NCBI RefSeq assembly: GCF_000242915.1
Contig: NZ_AFRZ01000001.1
Span: forward strand, 1,488,001 to 1,552,000
DNA from: Sulfurimonas gotlandica GD1
GTDB lineage: Bacteria > Campylobacterota > Campylobacteria > Campylobacterales > Sulfurimonadaceae
Reading direction: 5' to 3'
DNA: 64,000 nt
The notes below the pieces were generated by a model. It ran no database searches. It was given only the letters and a program-made list of their open reading frames with translations, and was not told the origin of the DNA. The translations under genes were made by a program, and so were the position numbers. Below are positions 54,440 to 63,414 of this stretch, in pieces. Position 1 is the first letter of the stretch, and each line of letters begins with the position of its first letter.

Positions 54440-55939
54440 GTGAAGTATATATTACTGCTCTTTTTATCTATAAACCTGTTTGCCTCAACATTGCATCTTG
54501 CAACGTCGGCAAACCCATCTAGGCTAAACCCACTTTTAGCAACTGATTCTAGTTCATCTGAGATAGCAGGATTTTTATTTAACGGACTTGTTAAGTTTGA
54601 TAAAGACTCTTCGACGATTATTGGTGATTTGGCAAAAGAGTTTTACTATGAAAATGATACGACACTAATTTTTAAACTTCATGAAAATGTTACTTGGCAC
54701 GATGGAGCTAAGTTCAGTGCTAAAGATGTTCTTTTCACATATCAGACTTTAATATCACCACAAGTAGTTTCGCCATACAGTTCAGAGTTTAGATTTGTTA
54801 AAAGTGTTGAAGTGATAGATTTATATACTCTAAGGGTAACATATAAGCATCCCTACTTTAAAGCTTTAGAAACATGGATGATGGGAATCTTGCCTGAACA
54901 TATTTTAAAAGATGAAAAAAACTTGATGAATGCAAAGTTTAATATAGACCCAATAGGTACAGGGCCATATAAACTTCATCAACTAGAACACTCAAAAAAT
55001 ATAGTGCTTGTTGCCTTTGATGACTACTTTAAAGGAAGAACGAAGATAGATAGAATCTCTTTTCATGTGATAGCCGACCCTATGACTCGCTTTTTGATGT
55101 TAAAGTCATCAGCCTTAGATGTCGGCGGTATTGAACCGATGCAGTATGAGAGACAATTGGACCCAGACTTTTTTGATAAGTTCAATATTTATGAAGAAAT
55201 TAGCCATTCATATACGTATCTAGGCTTTAATCTTAGACGTGAAAAATTTCAAAATCCAAAGGTTAGAGAAGCACTTTCACTTGCAATAGATAGACAAGAG
55301 ATAGTAAATATTCTATTTTTTAAACATGCAAAGGTTTGTACCGGGCCATTTCTTCCTAGAACTAAAGCGTTCAATCCGGACGTAAAAGCACCTATTCAAA
55401 ATATACAAATGGCTAAAAAGCTTTTAAGTGAAGCTGGCTACGGCGAGAAAAATCCATTTACATTTGAGATAGTTACATCAAACTCTAGTGCAGTTAGGCC
55501 ATATGCTGCACAAATACTTCAACATCAGCTCAAACAAGCAGGAGTCATTGTAACATTAAGAGTAATGGAGTGGCAGGCATTTTTAAACATGGTAGTATTT
55601 CCAAATAAGTTTGACAGTGTCCTTTTGGGCTGGGGACTCTCATCAACGCCTGATCCATATCTATTTTGGCATAGTGATAATGACAAGCAAGGTGGCTTTA
55701 ATCTCATAGGATATAAAAATCCAAAAATAGACAAGATGATAGAAGAATCACAGAGTATAATAGACAGAGAAAAGTTATCACAACTTTGGCAGGATATGTT
55801 TAAGATGATTGTTGAAGATAACCCATATCTGTTCTTGTACATTCCTAACTCAATAACAACTGTAAATAAAAATATAAAAAATGTAGAGCCGAGCCTGAGT
55901 GGCATCTGGCATAACTATATAAAATGGGAGAAAGAGTAG
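54440..55939 (+). CDS. Extracellular peptide/nickel-type solute-binding protein (SBP family 5)
   Basis: About 499 residues. GTG 54440 is preferred because AAGAG lies seven bases upstream; a TTG at 54434 has no spacing. Signal peptide (about 1-17), then 'LAKEFYYENDTTLIFKLHEN' and 'VTWHDGAKFSAKDVLFTYQT', the SBP_bac_5 signature, and 'DPIGTGPYKLHQLEHSKN'. Binds oligopeptides or nickel-type ligands for an ABC importer, but no permease or ATPase is next to it. The ankyrin-caspase gene starts one base after its stop. Confidence 0.88.
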   Translation: MKYILLLFLSINLFASTLHLATSANPSRLNPLLATDSSSSEIAGFLFNGLVKFDKDSSTIIGDLAKEFYYENDTTLIFKLHENVTWHDGAKFSAKDVLFTYQTLISPQVVSPYSSEFRFVKSVEVIDLYTLRVTYKHPYFKALETWMMGILPEHILKDEKNLMNAKFNIDPIGTGPYKLHQLEHSKNIVLVAFDDYFKGRTKIDRISFHVIADPMTRFLMLKSSALDVGGIEPMQYERQLDPDFFDKFNIYEEISHSYTYLGFNLRREKFQNPKVREALSLAIDRQEIVNILFFKHAKVCTGPFLPRTKAFNPDVKAPIQNIQMAKKLLSEAGYGEKNPFTFEIVTSNSSAVRPYAAQILQHQLKQAGVIVTLRVMEWQAFLNMVVFPNKFDSVLLGWGLSSTPDPYLFWHSDNDKQGGFNLIGYKNPKIDKMIEESQSIIDREKLSQLWQDMFKMIVEDNPYLFLYIPNSITTVNKNIKNVEPSLSGIWHNYIKWEKE

Positions 55940-55940
55940 C

Positions 55941-57311
55941 ATGATTTTAAAATATATTAACATATTTATTATCTCTATATTTGTCAGTTTGATTTTTACA
56001 GGGTGTGTATCTAAGTTTAAGACATTAGCTAAAGATGGAAATATTGATACTATCCATAATGAGTTAAAAAGTATAGAAGATAAACAGGAACTTCTTGCTT
56101 GGTCCGCATATTATGGAAAATTTGATAAAGTGAAGTATCTGCTTGAAAACGGGGCAGATATTAACTATAACAAAGGGGGTACTTATGATTTACCTCCAGC
56201 AATTATTATGGCGACTGCAGGTAACAATCTAGATATGGTTAAATATTTAGTAAAAAATGGTGCGGATGTTAATAAACAAACTGGGTATGGTAGGAATGCA
56301 GTTCTTGCGGCAGCTTTACAAGGGCGTTTAAATATTGTGCAATATTTAGCAGAACAAGGTGCAGAATTATATGTTGCTGACAATTTATTCGGTAAAAACA
56401 CTATTACGCAATTACAAGAGAGTGGATATGGGTATTTTATACCTGTAATTTTAAATATACAAAAAGAGAGAAAAGCAAAACTTGAAAAACAGCAACTTCC
56501 TCTCAAGACACAAATAGCATCTTCAGAAGATAAAAACAGTGGATTAGATGATATATCATCACTGTTGAAAAAATCAGAAATTCAAAAAATTGATAATACA
56601 AAATGGCTCTTTATAATTGCTATAGAAAACTATGAATATACAAGCCCGGTAGTATACTCAGCAAATAGTGCTTCACAGTTTAAAACTGTAATGCAAAAGA
56701 GACTTGGAATATCAGAGAAAAATACAAGAACACTAATCAATCAAGGTGCAACAAGTGCTAAGATAGATTATAATTTAAAAGATATGCTTCGTCGTGTTAA
56801 AGAAGGAGATACAATTTATTTTTACTATAGTGGTCACGGTATTCCAGTTGCATCTCAAAACAATGCTCCTTATATGCTTGCACAAGATATGAATCCGGCT
56901 TACATAACAGATGAAAGGTTTAAACTTCAAAATATTTATAAATCACTTAGCGATTCAAAAGCTGCAAAAGTTGTAGCCTTTATGGATAGTTGCTTCAGTG
57001 GTGGTACAGATAACGAACACCTTATTAAAGGTGTAGCTGCTGCAAGGATGGTACCTAAAAAAGTAACATTTGATAAAAGTAAAATGATAGTAATTAGTGC
57101 TGGAAGTGGAACTCAATATTCAAATAAATATGATGACAAAGCTAACAGACTATTTTCTTATTATCTGATGAGAGGACTCATTAAAAATAATAATGATGTT
57201 CAAAGACTTTATGATTATATAAAATCAAATGTACAAGATAAGTCTTATGAGATGGGAGCTTCTTATGAGCAGGTTCCTGTTTATGATGGAAATATTGGAT
57301 TAGAGTTTTGA
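55941..57311 (+). CDS. Caspase-family lipoprotein with ankyrin repeats
   Basis: 456 residues. Lipoprotein signal with lipobox 'LIFTGC' (Cys about 22), so membrane-anchored on the outside. Three to four ankyrin repeats at about 50-145 ('DKVKYLLENGADINYNKGG', 'LDMVKYLVKNGADVNKQTG'), a variable linker, then a C14 caspase domain with His in 'YFYYSGHGIPVASQ' (about 298) and Cys in 'AFMDSCFSGGTD' (about 350), plus the 'MIVISAGSGTQYSNKY' loop. Distinct from the WD40 caspases but also exported. One base after the binding-protein stop, four bases overlap with the HAD gene. Confidence 0.9.
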   Translation: MILKYINIFIISIFVSLIFTGCVSKFKTLAKDGNIDTIHNELKSIEDKQELLAWSAYYGKFDKVKYLLENGADINYNKGGTYDLPPAIIMATAGNNLDMVKYLVKNGADVNKQTGYGRNAVLAAALQGRLNIVQYLAEQGAELYVADNLFGKNTITQLQESGYGYFIPVILNIQKERKAKLEKQQLPLKTQIASSEDKNSGLDDISSLLKKSEIQKIDNTKWLFIIAIENYEYTSPVVYSANSASQFKTVMQKRLGISEKNTRTLINQGATSAKIDYNLKDMLRRVKEGDTIYFYYSGHGIPVASQNNAPYMLAQDMNPAYITDERFKLQNIYKSLSDSKAAKVVAFMDSCFSGGTDNEHLIKGVAAARMVPKKVTFDKSKMIVISAGSGTQYSNKYDDKANRLFSYYLMRGLIKNNNDVQRLYDYIKSNVQDKSYEMGASYEQVPVYDGNIGLEF

Positions 57312-57967
57312 TAATACTTTTTGATTTAGACGGAACTTTAATTGATTCTACAGAGGCAATACTAGAGACTTTTCACCATTCTTTTAAAGCACATGACTAT
57401 CCACATCCAAAAGATGAAGATATAACTGCCCTAATAGGTTACCCTCTGGATGTTATGTATAGAGAGTTGGGGGTTGATGAAGAGTATGTTTGGGACTATG
57501 TAGCTACCTATAAAGAGTATTATCGTGTAATATCTACACAAAGAACTACTCTATTACTTAATGCTAAGGAAGCAGTGATTAAAGCTAAGGAATTTGCAAT
57601 ATTAGGGATAGTCACAACAAAAACAGGAAAGTATTCTAAGGTTTTAATGGAGCATTTTGATTTGATGAAATATTTTGAAGTATTAATCGGTCGAGAAGAT
57701 GTTGAAAAACCAAAGCCAGATGCAGAGCCTATAAATAAAGCATTAAGGGCATTGGACGCTACTAATAGAGAAATATGGATGATAGGTGATACAAAATTAG
57801 ACCTGATTTCAGCAAAAAATGCAGGGGTAAATTCCATAGGTGTTTTGAGTGGATATGATAATTATGATATTTTAAAACAACACACAGATGTGATATTTAG
57901 TGATGTGCTTGAAGCTGTAAAATATCTCCAAAAGAGGAAAAAAACACACATTTCCTTTACTTCGTAA
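57308..57967 (+). CDS. HAD-family phosphatase, phosphoglycolate phosphatase-like
   Basis: 219 residues from TTG 57308, overlapping the caspase stop. HAD motif I 'IILFDLDGTLIDSTEAI' (nucleophile Asp), motif II 'LGIVTTKTG', motif III Lys in 'GREDVEKPKPDAEP' and motif IV 'MIGDTKLDLISAKNAG' are complete, with an alpha-helical cap after motif I, as in Gph-type enzymes. Cytoplasmic. Overlap with the caspase gene is a coupling feature rather than evidence of joint function. Confidence 0.9.
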   Translation: MIILFDLDGTLIDSTEAILETFHHSFKAHDYPHPKDEDITALIGYPLDVMYRELGVDEEYVWDYVATYKEYYRVISTQRTTLLLNAKEAVIKAKEFAILGIVTTKTGKYSKVLMEHFDLMKYFEVLIGREDVEKPKPDAEPINKALRALDATNREIWMIGDTKLDLISAKNAGVNSIGVLSGYDNYDILKQHTDVIFSDVLEAVKYLQKRKKTHISFTS

Positions 57968-58063
57968 TAAAGTGTATTATTTCAAGCTATATTTAAGAGC
58001 AACTTCCCTAAAATACATCTAATTAGAACTGAAGATTCTTATGTATTAAAAGAAGGAGAATTT

Positions 58064-58621
58064 ATGCTAGAAATTAGATGGCATAGTCGTGCTGGACAGG
58101 GTGCTGTTACAGGAGCAAAAGGTTTAGCAGATGTTATTTCTACAACAGGTAAGCATGTACAAGCATTCGCATTTTATGGATCTGCTAAGCGTGGAGCTGC
58201 AATGACAGCATATAATCGTGTTGATGATGCGATGATTATGAATCATGAAAAGTATATGGAACCAGACTTCGTTTTCGTAATTGACCCTGCGTTAATTTAT
58301 ACAAGTGATGTTACTGTAAATCATAAAGAGAGTACAAAATATATTATTACTACTCACCTAAGTAAAGAAGAGCTTGTTAAATCTCAACCAAAACTAGAAG
58401 GTAAAGAAGTTTATACTGTTGATTGTATCACAATTGCAAATGAAACTATTGGTCGCCCAATTCCAAACACACCGATGCTTGGTGCATTTATGAAAGTCTC
58501 CGAGATGTATGATATAGAATTTTTTAAAGATAGTATGAAAAGAATTCTCGGAAAATTACCACAAAAGATAATTGACTCAAATATGATCGCAATTCAGCGC
58601 GCTTACGATGAAGTGAAATAA
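58064..58621 (+). CDS. porC: Pyruvate:ferredoxin oxidoreductase, gamma subunit
   Basis: 185 residues. 'WHSRAGQGAVTGAKGLADVI' and 'FYGSAKRGAAMTAYNR' are gamma-subunit signatures. AGAAGGAGAA precedes the ATG. First of four adjacent genes gamma-delta-alpha-beta, the layout of four-subunit Por; the complex interconverts pyruvate, CoA, CO2 and acetyl-CoA and works in the carboxylating direction in reductive TCA-cycle Campylobacterota. Confidence 0.93.
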   Translation: MLEIRWHSRAGQGAVTGAKGLADVISTTGKHVQAFAFYGSAKRGAAMTAYNRVDDAMIMNHEKYMEPDFVFVIDPALIYTSDVTVNHKESTKYIITTHLSKEELVKSQPKLEGKEVYTVDCITIANETIGRPIPNTPMLGAFMKVSEMYDIEFFKDSMKRILGKLPQKIIDSNMIAIQRAYDEVK

Positions 58622-58628
58622 GGGATTT

Positions 58629-59024
58629 ATGATGATTAAAAAAGGATGGGATGAATTCGAAATCGGAGCTATGCTTCGTACTTTCGATGGAAGTATTAAC
58701 GATATAGCTGGAACAAGTCAAGATGATCGTTCTTACTCAGAAAATAGTTCTTATACTGCAAGTGTAGCTGATTGGAGACTAATCAAACCGGTATTTAATA
58801 AAGATTACTGTATTGATTGTCAATTTTGTTGGATATATTGTCCAGATGTTTCAATCATTTCTAGAGACAAGAAAATGATTGGTGTTGACATGGATCACTG
58901 TAAAGGCTGTGGAATTTGTGTAGAAGTTTGTCCGACAAACCCTAAATCACTTTTAATGTTCCCAGAACAAGCAGAAGAAGAGGCAGAGATAGCATCATGG
59001 CCTGCAAAAGATGAGGAGAAATAG
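58629..59024 (+). CDS. porD: Pyruvate:ferredoxin oxidoreductase, delta (ferredoxin) subunit
   Basis: 131 residues. Two 4Fe-4S motifs: 'YCIDCQFCWIYCPDVS' and 'HCKGCGICVEVCPTNPK', in the order expected. A short N-terminal extension (about 1-55) precedes the ferredoxin fold. Carries electrons out of the enzyme to the soluble ferredoxin pool. Confidence 0.95.
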   Translation: MMIKKGWDEFEIGAMLRTFDGSINDIAGTSQDDRSYSENSSYTASVADWRLIKPVFNKDYCIDCQFCWIYCPDVSIISRDKKMIGVDMDHCKGCGICVEVCPTNPKSLLMFPEQAEEEAEIASWPAKDEEK

Positions 59025-59026
59025 TA

Positions 59027-60250
59027 ATGGCATTTGATAAAATGGAATTAAAAGATATTGAAGTATGGGATGGTAACTTTGCAGCAGCTCAAGCTTTGAG
59101 ACAGTGTCAAATAGACGTTGTTGCTGCTTACCCAATTACTCCATCAACTCCAATTGTTGAAGGTTATGCAAAATTCTTAGCAGATAACTATGTTGAGGGT
59201 GAATTCGTAATGGTTGAGTCTGAGCATGCTGCAATGTCAGGATGTATCGGTGCTGCTGCTGCTGGTGGTCGTGTTGCAACTGCAACATCATCTCAAGGTT
59301 TTGCTTTAATGGTAGAGACTCTATACCAAGCATCTGGTATGCGTTTACCAATCGTTTTAAACGTTGTAAACCGTGCACTTGCTGCTCCTCTAAATGTTAA
59401 TGGTGACCACTCAGATATGTATCTTGGTCGTGATAGCGGTTGGATTCAATTTGACGCTTACTGCCCTCAAAATGCTTATGATTTAAATTTTATAGCGTTT
59501 AGAGTTTCTGAAGATCATGGAATTAGACTTCCAGCTATGGTACATCAAGATGGCTTTATGACTTCTCATACAGCTCAAGGTGTACATACTATAAGTGATG
59601 ATGACGCTTATAACTTTGTTGGTGATTTTAAACCTATGAATGATATGCTTGACTTCGAACATCCAGTAACTCACGGTGTACAAACAGAAGAAGATTGGCA
59701 TTTTGAGCATAAAGCTCGTCAACATAATGATCTTATGACAAAAGTTTTCCCTAAGATCGAAGAAGTATTTACTGATTTTGAAAAACTTACAGGTCGTAAA
59801 TATAACATCGTTGAAAAGTATGATACAGAAGATGCAGATGTAGCTGTAGTTTGTATGGGTACTTCAGTTGAGACTGCTCGTGAAGTTGCGACTGAGATGA
59901 GAGCAAAAGGTATTAAAGCTGGTGTAGTTGGAATTCGTGTTATTCGTCCATTCCCATTCATGCAAATAGCAGAAGCACTTAAAGATATAAAAGCTATTGC
60001 AACTCTTGACCGTTCAGCTCCTGGTGGAACAGTTGGTATGTTATTTAATGAGATGGCAGGTTGTATGTTTAACTTAGAAAAACGTCCTATGCTTTGTGGA
60101 AAAATCTATGGTCTAGGTGGTCGTGATTTAACTAAAGCACATTTAGTAGAATTGTTTACTGAGCTTCAGGCAAATGTTGACGCTGGTAAAATAACAACTC
60201 CATTACAACAATTTATCGGTGTTCGCGGACCGAAACTATCATATTTATAG
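59027..60250 (+). CDS. porA: Pyruvate:ferredoxin oxidoreductase, alpha subunit
   Basis: 407 residues. 'AAYPITPSTPIVEGYAKFL' is the alpha signature; 'ESEHAAMSGCIGAAAAGGR' and 'TATSSQGFALMVETLYQASG' line the active site that faces the TPP bound by beta; the C-terminal domain 'VGIRVIRPFPFMQIAEAL' fits. GTAATG overlaps closely with porD. Confidence 0.96.
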   Translation: MAFDKMELKDIEVWDGNFAAAQALRQCQIDVVAAYPITPSTPIVEGYAKFLADNYVEGEFVMVESEHAAMSGCIGAAAAGGRVATATSSQGFALMVETLYQASGMRLPIVLNVVNRALAAPLNVNGDHSDMYLGRDSGWIQFDAYCPQNAYDLNFIAFRVSEDHGIRLPAMVHQDGFMTSHTAQGVHTISDDDAYNFVGDFKPMNDMLDFEHPVTHGVQTEEDWHFEHKARQHNDLMTKVFPKIEEVFTDFEKLTGRKYNIVEKYDTEDADVAVVCMGTSVETAREVATEMRAKGIKAGVVGIRVIRPFPFMQIAEALKDIKAIATLDRSAPGGTVGMLFNEMAGCMFNLEKRPMLCGKIYGLGGRDLTKAHLVELFTELQANVDAGKITTPLQQFIGVRGPKLSYL

Positions 60251-60259
60251 GAGAATACT

Positions 60260-61216
60260 GTGAGTGAAATGAAAAAAATTAAAAACTTAAAAGAGTTCTC
60301 AACATCAGCTGACCGTTTTGAAGGTGCAAACCTTTTATGTCCTGGTTGTGCGCACTCTATCATTGTTCGTGAAGTATTAAATGCTACGAATGATGACTTA
60401 GTACTTTCAGCATCTACTGGATGTCTTGAAGTATGTACTGCTGTTTATCCATATACATCATGGGATGCTTCTTGGATTCACATCGGTTTTGAGAATGGCT
60501 CTACTGCTGTTGCAGGTGCTGAAGCAATGTATAAAGCACTTAAAAACAAAGGTCGTCTAAAGCAACCTGATCGTAACCCTAAATTTGTATCTTTTGCAGG
60601 TGACGGTGCTTCTTACGATATTGGTTTCCAATGGATTTCTGGTTGTATGGAACGTGGTCATAACATGATGCACGTTGTTCTTGACAATGAAGTATATGCA
60701 AACACTGGTGGTCAAAGATCATCTTCAACTCCAATTGGTTCAAGTACTACTACTGCTCCTGCTGGTCGTGTTAGCTATGGTGAAAAGAAAAACAAAAAAG
60801 ATATGGTTTCAATTATGGCATCTCACCATATTCCATATTCAGCTCAAGTTTCTCCAAATAAATGGAAAGACATGGTTAAGAAAATCCAACACGGTTTTTC
60901 AGTAGATGGTCCAGTATTTATAAATGCTGTATCTCCATGTACAACTGAGTGGAAATTTGATCCTAAAGACACAATGCTATTAGCTGATTTATCAACTGAT
61001 TCATTAGTATTCCCTTTATATGAAATTATTGATGGCAGAGAATTAAATATTACTTACCGTCCTAAAAATGTTGTTCCAGTTGAAGAGTATTTAGCTGCAC
61101 AAGGTCGTTTCAAACACCTATTCAAAGATGAGTACAAACACTTAATCAAAGAGTGGCAAGATCGTGTTGATGACAATTGGTCATACCTACAAAGACGTGA
61201 AGAAGCAAGAGTTTAA
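60260..61216 (+). CDS. porB: Pyruvate:ferredoxin oxidoreductase, beta subunit
   Basis: 318 residues from GTG 60260 (AGGAG upstream). 4Fe-4S ligands in 'LLCPGCAHSIIVREVL' and 'STGCLEVCTAVYPY'; TPP-binding in 'AGDGASYDIGFQWISGCMER' and 'DNEVYANTGGQRSSSTPIG'. Last gene of the operon; a large hairpin follows at 61250. Confidence 0.96.
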   Translation: MSEMKKIKNLKEFSTSADRFEGANLLCPGCAHSIIVREVLNATNDDLVLSASTGCLEVCTAVYPYTSWDASWIHIGFENGSTAVAGAEAMYKALKNKGRLKQPDRNPKFVSFAGDGASYDIGFQWISGCMERGHNMMHVVLDNEVYANTGGQRSSSTPIGSSTTTAPAGRVSYGEKKNKKDMVSIMASHHIPYSAQVSPNKWKDMVKKIQHGFSVDGPVFINAVSPCTTEWKFDPKDTMLLADLSTDSLVFPLYEIIDGRELNITYRPKNVVPVEEYLAAQGRFKHLFKDEYKHLIKEWQDRVDDNWSYLQRREEARV

Positions 61217-61249
61217 TAAAACTTCTAGCTTCGGCGCACCCTTTCGTCC

Positions 61250-61292
61250 AACTTAGACACGGCAGGCTATTAGCCTAGCCTTAGTCTAAGTT
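61250..61292 (+). terminator. Two-level hairpin after the Por operon
   Basis: AACTTAGAC (61250-61258) pairs with GTCTAAGTT (61284-61292), and AGGCT (61264-61268) pairs with AGCCT (61272-61276) inside. No clean T-run follows, so a structured 3' end or a weak terminator. Confidence 0.55.
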
Positions 61293-61366
61293 AAACACAA
61301 TCTACACCAAATCTAAAACTTTTCCTATTAATATTCAAACTTCAAAAAACATAACAAAAAATTTGC

Positions 61367-61372
61367 TACAAT
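61367..61372 (+). promoter_or_regulatory. Candidate extended -10 box (TGCTACAAT) for luxS
   Basis: TG-n-TACAAT 29 bases before the luxS ATG in an A-rich region. AAGGAA is the ribosome site. Confidence 0.5.
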
Positions 61373-61401
61373 ACATTTAATTAAATTAAGGAATATAAAA
61401 G

Positions 61402-61908
61402 ATGCCATTATTAGACTCATTTACAGTTGACCACACTATTATGCCAGCACCGGCAGTTCGTAAAGCTAAGGGAATGAAAACTCCAAGCGGAGATGATATT
61501 ACAGTTTTTGATTTACGTTTTGTAAAACCAAACGAAGAAATTTTATCTTCAGAAGGAATTCATACATTAGAACACCTTTTTGCTGGATTTATGAGAGATC
61601 ATCTAAACTCTACAACGACTGAGATTATCGATATATCGCCAATGGGCTGTAGAACAGGTTTTTATATGAGCGTACTTGGAAAACCTGAAGAAGAAGTAGT
61701 AGCTCAAGCATGGGAAGCTTCAATGAGAGATATTTTAGAAGTTAAAGAGCAAAAAGATATTCCAGAGCTTAATATATACCAGTGTGGAACATATAAAATG
61801 CATTCGCTCTCTGATGCAAAAGATATAGCATCTGCTGTACTTCGTAAAGATATTGACATCATGGATAATGACGCTTTAGCATTGGATTTATCAAAAGTAG
61901 AAGAGTAG
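61402..61908 (+). CDS. luxS: S-ribosylhomocysteine lyase
   Basis: 168 residues. Zinc ligands are in '[15 protein letters not shown]' (HTLEH) and Cys in '[11 protein letters not shown]'; '[11 protein letters not shown]' carries the catalytic Cys. Cleaves S-ribosylhomocysteine in the methyl cycle and releases the AI-2 precursor. Directly followed by an ORF whose ATG starts at the base after its stop. Confidence 0.97.
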   Translation: MPLLDSFTVDHTIMPAPAVRKAKGMKTPSGDDITVFDLRFVKPNEEILSSEGIHTLEHLFAGFMRDHLNSTTTEIIDISPMGCRTGFYMSVLGKPEEEVVAQAWEASMRDILEVKEQKDIPELNIYQCGTYKMHSLSDAKDIASAVLRKDIDIMDNDALALDLSKVEE

Positions 61909-62211
61909 ATGTATATTTTACTACCTATGGATAGTGATGAAGTTCAAGAAGCTTCATTAACTAAGTTAGATGATGTAAAAATTTGGGCTCAGATACTTGT
62001 AGAAAATGGTCAACTTGTAGAAGTTAACCATTCTGCAGACAAAGATGCTTTTGAGAATTTTAGTCAGTGTGCAGTTGTTGTAAATGACAATGAATATGTA
62101 TGGCCATTTATGGAAAAAAATATGATGGTATTAGTTGCACACACTCAGAGAAGTATAGATGATATAGTTGAAGCTTATATATTTAAAGAGCTACACGATT
62201 TAGCTTACTAG
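61909..62211 (+). CDS. Hypothetical 100-residue protein downstream of luxS
   Basis: Starts with the base after the luxS stop, so co-transcribed and possibly coupled. Acidic, no signal or membrane helix; 'MYILLPMDSDEVQEASLTKL' opens a beta-alpha pattern and 'EYVWPFMEKNMMVLVAHTQR' follows. I see no firm family; a NifX/NafY-like fold is conceivable. GAAGAGTAG is the only ribosome-like stretch. Confidence 0.6.
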   Translation: MYILLPMDSDEVQEASLTKLDDVKIWAQILVENGQLVEVNHSADKDAFENFSQCAVVVNDNEYVWPFMEKNMMVLVAHTQRSIDDIVEAYIFKELHDLAY

Positions 62212-62215
62212 AAAT

Positions 62216-62662
62216 ATGAGCTTAGATAAATTTCTGCAGCTATTTAATCCTTTGCCAGGTAATCATTACTTACAAGTATGTTTGGAAAAAGATGATATAA
62301 CCACAGCACTAGCATCTATGATTGAAAGCGTTGATGGTGTTTTAAATGTAGCCTTATACAATGATGACAATCTAAACTTTTCACAACCTTTTCGAGCTAT
62401 GCCAAGAGATCATGACATGGTAATACTAAAAGATATTTTTCACAAACACGAAAACCCAAAAATGATTTTAAAATTAGCATATTTAACTCTTGCAAATACT
62501 GCCCATGTAATAATCATGGAAAAAAAGGGAATTATGGACATAGAAGCTATTAAAGCTCTTTTAGAAGAGTTTGAATTCCGTGCACCTAATGAGATAGATA
62601 TCGTGGATGGGTATGATTTAGTAATGGCAAAAAAGATGCATATGTGGGGTAACGGTCTTTAG
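62216..62662 (+). CDS. Hypothetical 148-residue protein
   Basis: Soluble alpha/beta protein ('DDITTALASMIESVDGVLNV', 'NTAHVIIMEKKGIMDIEAIK'). Its stop overlaps the start of the downstream methyltransferase gene by one base, and it lies four bases after the previous gene, so the luxS cluster of four genes is one transcription unit. Family not recognised. Confidence 0.6.
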   Translation: MSLDKFLQLFNPLPGNHYLQVCLEKDDITTALASMIESVDGVLNVALYNDDNLNFSQPFRAMPRDHDMVILKDIFHKHENPKMILKLAYLTLANTAHVIIMEKKGIMDIEAIKALLEEFEFRAPNEIDIVDGYDLVMAKKMHMWGNGL

Positions 62663-63414
62663 TGAATAATTTTAATGATGAGCTACATGAAATAGTTCTG
62701 AGTGAAGACGGTTCGTTTACAGCTTACTCTAAAGAATATGATGAACATTATCACTCTACAAAAGATGGAGCGATGAAAGAGTCACTGCAAAAGCATGTTT
62801 TTCCAGCTTTTAAAATAATGCAAAAAAAAGACGAGATAAATATCTTAGATATCTGTTACGGCTTAGGTTTTAACACACTTGCAACGCTTTATTATTATAA
62901 AAAAAATTCCCTTACTTCAAAACTAAATATCTATTCTCCAGAGTTAGATGCTACTCTTGTTTCTTCACTAAAAAACTTTACTTATCCAAAAGAATTCGAT
63001 GAGTTCAAGTATATTGTATTAGAATTATCTGAGAATGGTGTTTACTCCGATGACTTTTTTTATATAGAAATTTTCGTAGGAGATGCAAGAGAATATGTAA
63101 GATTATTTAAAAATAAGTTTGATATTGTTTATCAAGATGCATTTTCACCAAGTTCAAATCCTGCTCTTTGGACTTTGGAATATTTTAGTGATATAAGAGA
63201 AGCAATGAAAAAAGATGGAGTTTTAACAACTTACTCAATTGCCTTGAGTGTTAGGCTGGGACTCTTTAGCAATGGTTTTATTGTTTATATAAATAATATA
63301 GAAGGAATAAGAGATTCGACTCTAGCATCTCAGGTAGAGATACAAGAGTGTGTTAAAGTAGACATGAATCACAAAATATCTTGTAACCCTAATGCCAAGC
63401 CACTAATGGACTAA
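62662..63414 (+). CDS. MnmC-like SAM-dependent methyltransferase (domain only)
   Basis: 250 residues from GTG 62662. SAM site '[19 protein letters not shown]' (about 67) and catalytic-loop '[19 protein letters not shown]' with the MnmC signature 'DAFSPxxNPxLW'. In E. coli MnmC2 methylates the wobble uridine of certain tRNAs and is fused to an oxidase; the oxidase half is absent here, as in many epsilon-proteobacteria. Its stop overlaps the stop of the convergent chemoreceptor by three bases. Confidence 0.82.
   Translation: MNNFNDELHEIVLSEDGSFTAYSKEYDEHYHSTKDGAMKESLQKHVFPAFKIMQKKDEINILDICYGLGFNTLATLYYYKKNSLTSKLNIYSPELDATLVSSLKNFTYPKEFDEFKYIVLELSENGVYSDDFFYIEIFVGDAREYVRLFKNKFDIVYQDAFSPSSNPALWTLEYFSDIREAMKKDGVLTTYSIALSVRLGLFSNGFIVYINNIEGIRDSTLASQVEIQECVKVDMNHKISCNPNAKPLMD

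Noticed and set aside
61250-61292. Riboswitch for S-adenosylhomocysteine or SAM before luxS
   Set aside because: The fold is a simple nested hairpin with none of the conserved riboswitch cores, and it lies before the luxS promoter, so it belongs to the Por transcript.
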